Assembly (NCBI GenBank): GCA_002712305.1
Contig: PATE01000075.1
Coordinates: 30,798-38,234 of the forward strand
Source: Gemmatimonadota bacterium
GTDB lineage: Bacteria; Latescibacterota; UBA2968; UBA8231
DNA length: 7,437 bases
Direction: 5' to 3'
This document shows, piece after piece, positions 6,044-7,437 of the stretch (its first letter is position 1; every line of letters begins with the position of its first letter). The notes below the pieces were generated by a model that searched no databases, was not told the origin of the DNA, and saw only the letters and a list, made by a program, of their open reading frames with translations. Both the position numbers and the translations under genes were made by a program.

Positions 6044-6997
6044 TTAGCGATTCTTGGCAGCCTTCTTTTTCGCAACCTTCTTCTTGGCTTTTGACCCGGA
6101 GCGCCCTGGGAAGGTCAACTCGGCGACGCCCGATTTGTCGAGTTCACCCTGGCCAATCGCGATCATACGATCGAACTGCGCCTTGGAGGCGCGTGCCAGA
6201 GGCAGGTCGAGTTTCTTCTCGCGGGCAATCTTGAGCGCGATGCCTGAGTCCTTGGCGGCGTGAGCCGCAGAGAAATAGCACTCATGATCGCGAGCGACCA
6301 TGTCTTCGCCGTCGGTCTCAAGCACACGAGAATTCGCACCGGTCTGAGAGAAGATCTCCATCAACAGTTTCAGATCGAGGCCCAGTGCCTTGCCCATGCC
6401 CAGTCCCTCGGCAAGACCGGCGGTATTGATGTTCATCACCATATTGACCAGGGCCTTCACCTGAGCCGCTTTGCCCGTGCTTCCCACATAACGAAGGTCA
6501 ACGCTCATCGCGTCGAGTAGGGGACGGCACTTGTCGAAGACGGGCTTCTTGCCTCCACACATGAGGTAGAGGGTTCCTTTGCGCGCCTGGGTGATGGAAC
6601 TGGCCATGCACCCTTCAAGGGCACGTGCTCCGACCTTGGCGGCACGCTTCTCGACTTCGATATGTGTTGCTGGGCTGATGGTGGCGCAATTGATGAAGAC
6701 CTTGCCCTTCACCTTCCCTGCCAGCAGGCCATCTCCGCGTGCGGAGAAGATGTTCTTCATCGCCTTGTCATCGGTGACGACGGTGATGATGTAGTCTGCT
6801 GCGGCCGAAACATCCGACAGCTTCTTGGCTGCCTTGGCGCCGACCTCACGGCCCAGCGATGTTGCGGCCTTTGTGTTGATGTCGAAGACGGATGTGACGG
6901 GAAATCCCACATCCTTCAGGTGTCGGGCGATGTTGGCGCCCATTCGACCGAGGCCGACGACGCCGACCGTATAGTGCGCTTTGCGCACTGGTGGCAT
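6044..6997 (-). CDS. 3-hydroxyisobutyrate dehydrogenase / tartronate-semialdehyde reductase family NAD(P)-dependent enzyme
   Basis: This 317-residue beta-hydroxyacid dehydrogenase probably interconverts a 3-hydroxy acid and its semialdehyde. Seen here: the Rossmann loop VGVVGLGRMG (G15, G17, G20), a second-strand acid in SVFDINT fitting NAD-type binding, FINCATISP (101-109), GKAAQVKALVN (175-185) with the catalytic Lys181 and Asn185, and AAKDSGIALK (247-256). The substrate signature normally DAPVSGG reads EGCMASS (128-134), so the substrate may be unusual. The C-terminus carries a lysine-rich tail, KAKKKVAKKKAAKNR (303-317). The ATG at 6997 is preferred because CAGGAG lies six bases upstream in the mRNA; an ATG at 7018 adds seven residues without a ribosome binding site. 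It converges with the transporter gene and diverges from the DUF342 reading frame. Confidence is high for the family, low for the substrate. Confidence 0.88.
   Translation of the reverse strand: MPPVRKAHYTVGVVGLGRMGANIARHLKDVGFPVTSVFDINTKAATSLGREVGAKAAKKLSDVSAAADYIITVVTDDKAMKNIFSARGDGLLAGKVKGKVFINCATISPATHIEVEKRAAKVGARALEGCMASSITQARKGTLYLMCGGKKPVFDKCRPLLDAMSVDLRYVGSTGKAAQVKALVNMVMNINTAGLAEGLGMGKALGLDLKLLMEIFSQTGANSRVLETDGEDMVARDHECYFSAAHAAKDSGIALKIAREKKLDLPLARASKAQFDRMIAIGQGELDKSGVAELTFPGRSGSKAKKKVAKKKAAKNR
6973..6989 (-). promoter_or_regulatory. Perfect 7-bp hairpin just inside the dehydrogenase coding start
   Basis: AGTGCGC (6973-6979) and GCGCACT (6983-6989) form a perfect inverted repeat with a 3-base loop. 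In the mRNA the hairpin begins eight bases after the ATG at 6997, within codons 3-9. This is where stable structure can slow translation initiation. The structure is visible; a regulatory role is only a possibility. Confidence 0.35.
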
Positions 6998-7124
6998 GAT
7001 GGCTCCTGTGCGTGACATGGTGGTAGGTGGAATGATGTGCGGAAGAAAATAGTCAAGAAGAAAACTGGTCGATCAGTTGGGTTGCCAAAAATAGGCCGCC
7101 ATCTGACTGGGCACAACGAGATGG

Positions 7125-7437
7125 TTGCCCAAGGTCGGCGGGTCGGCTGGGCGGATTCTCGATGATGGTTCCATCGATCTCCGAGATCGAAATCTGATCA
7201 GCGTTGTTCAGGACGGGGAGCTGCTTGGACGGTTACATCCGGCCCTTCCCGGCGTAACCGGACGGGACGCGCTTGGCGACGAGATACTTCCTCCGGCGCT
7301 GACTGAGATTGAGGTCGTGCCAGATGCTCGCATGGAAGCACTGGAGGAAGGGGATGGCATCATCGCCTACCACGCACGTACCTCCGGAGGCGTGTCCTCG
7401 ACGGAGGAAACACGAGGTAAAAGGGGGCGTACGGTTA
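7125..7437 (+). CDS. FapA/DUF342 domain protein, partial, start uncertain (runs off right edge)
   Basis: An open frame follows the in-frame TGA at 7104-7106 and continues to the window end. Its translation has the pattern of the DUF342/FapA family (flagellar assembly protein A and relatives, polymer-forming beta-helix proteins often linked to cell-surface or motility functions): DDGSIDLRDRNLISVV, then GELLGRLHPALPG, VTGRDALGDEI and DGIIAYHA. This corresponds to the later part of the FapA N-terminal region, so 100 or more residues seem to be missing upstream. The coordinate given is a TTG at 7125 with no ribosome binding site. A GTG at 7037 with AGGTGG six bases upstream opens another frame (RKKIVKKKTGRSVG...) that stops at 7163-7165 and could be joined only by a frameshift. 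The gene is therefore either 5'-truncated, frameshifted, or a short variant. The function here is not known, and no flagellar gene is nearby. Confidence 0.55.
   Translation, partial: MPKVGGSAGRILDDGSIDLRDRNLISVVQDGELLGRLHPALPGVTGRDALGDEILPPALTEIEVVPDARMEALEEGDGIIAYHARTSGGVSSTEETRGKRGRTV

Noticed and set aside
7034-7056. TTGACT on the minus strand upstream of the dehydrogenase as a -35 element
   Set aside because: No acceptable -10 sequence lies at a 16-18 base spacing; the nearest partial match is only 13 bases away.

Overview
The window looks like part of the chromosome of an uncultured, free-living or host-associated bacterium with a moderately high GC content. It carries a dense set of catabolic genes: amidohydrolases, a Gfo/Idh/MocA dehydrogenase, a PfkB sugar-acid kinase, an MFS transporter and a beta-hydroxyacid dehydrogenase. 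This repertoire resembles what is often seen in Latescibacterota, Poribacteria, Planctomycetota and similar lineages, but nothing here fixes the phylum. No phage, plasmid, CRISPR, rRNA or tRNA sequence was seen.

Layout. Positions 1-902 (minus) hold the N-terminal two thirds or so of a D-aminoacylase-type amidohydrolase that runs off the left edge. A divergent spacer with a possible promoter follows. A plus-strand series then runs 1085-4549: a COG3618-type amidohydrolase (lactonase-like), a short Gfo/Idh/MocA oxidoreductase, the wreck of a TrpB2-like PLP enzyme (2843-3362), and a 2-keto-3-deoxygluconate kinase-like PfkB protein. A hairpin with a T-rich tail (4597-4632) separates these from an MFS transporter (4652-5941). 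The MFS gene converges on a minus-strand 3-hydroxyisobutyrate dehydrogenase-family gene (6044-6997). Their 102-base spacer holds a 13-base tandem repeat and a GC-rich palindrome. At the right edge a plus-strand reading frame with clear FapA/DUF342 sequence begins without an obvious start and runs off the window.

How the genes may work together (inference): dehydrogenase, lactonase-like hydrolase, KDG-type kinase and transporter are the pieces of an oxidative, non-phosphorylated sugar or sugar-acid route (sugar to lactone to aldonate to 2-keto-3-deoxy acid to its phosphate). The dehydratase and aldolase are not in the window. The reductase on the opposite strand could handle a semialdehyde product.

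The most notable observation is the TrpB2-like gene. Its first 12 codons are joined in frame to its last third or so, deleting the catalytic core, and a second lesion in a run of five C's shifts the frame. I did not find a convincing wholly new system. The other points of interest are local: an Asp in place of the usual metal-ligand Cys in the D-aminoacylase, a lysine-rich tail on the dehydrogenase, an (AG)7 tract at a ribosome binding site, and the unexplained start of the DUF342 gene.
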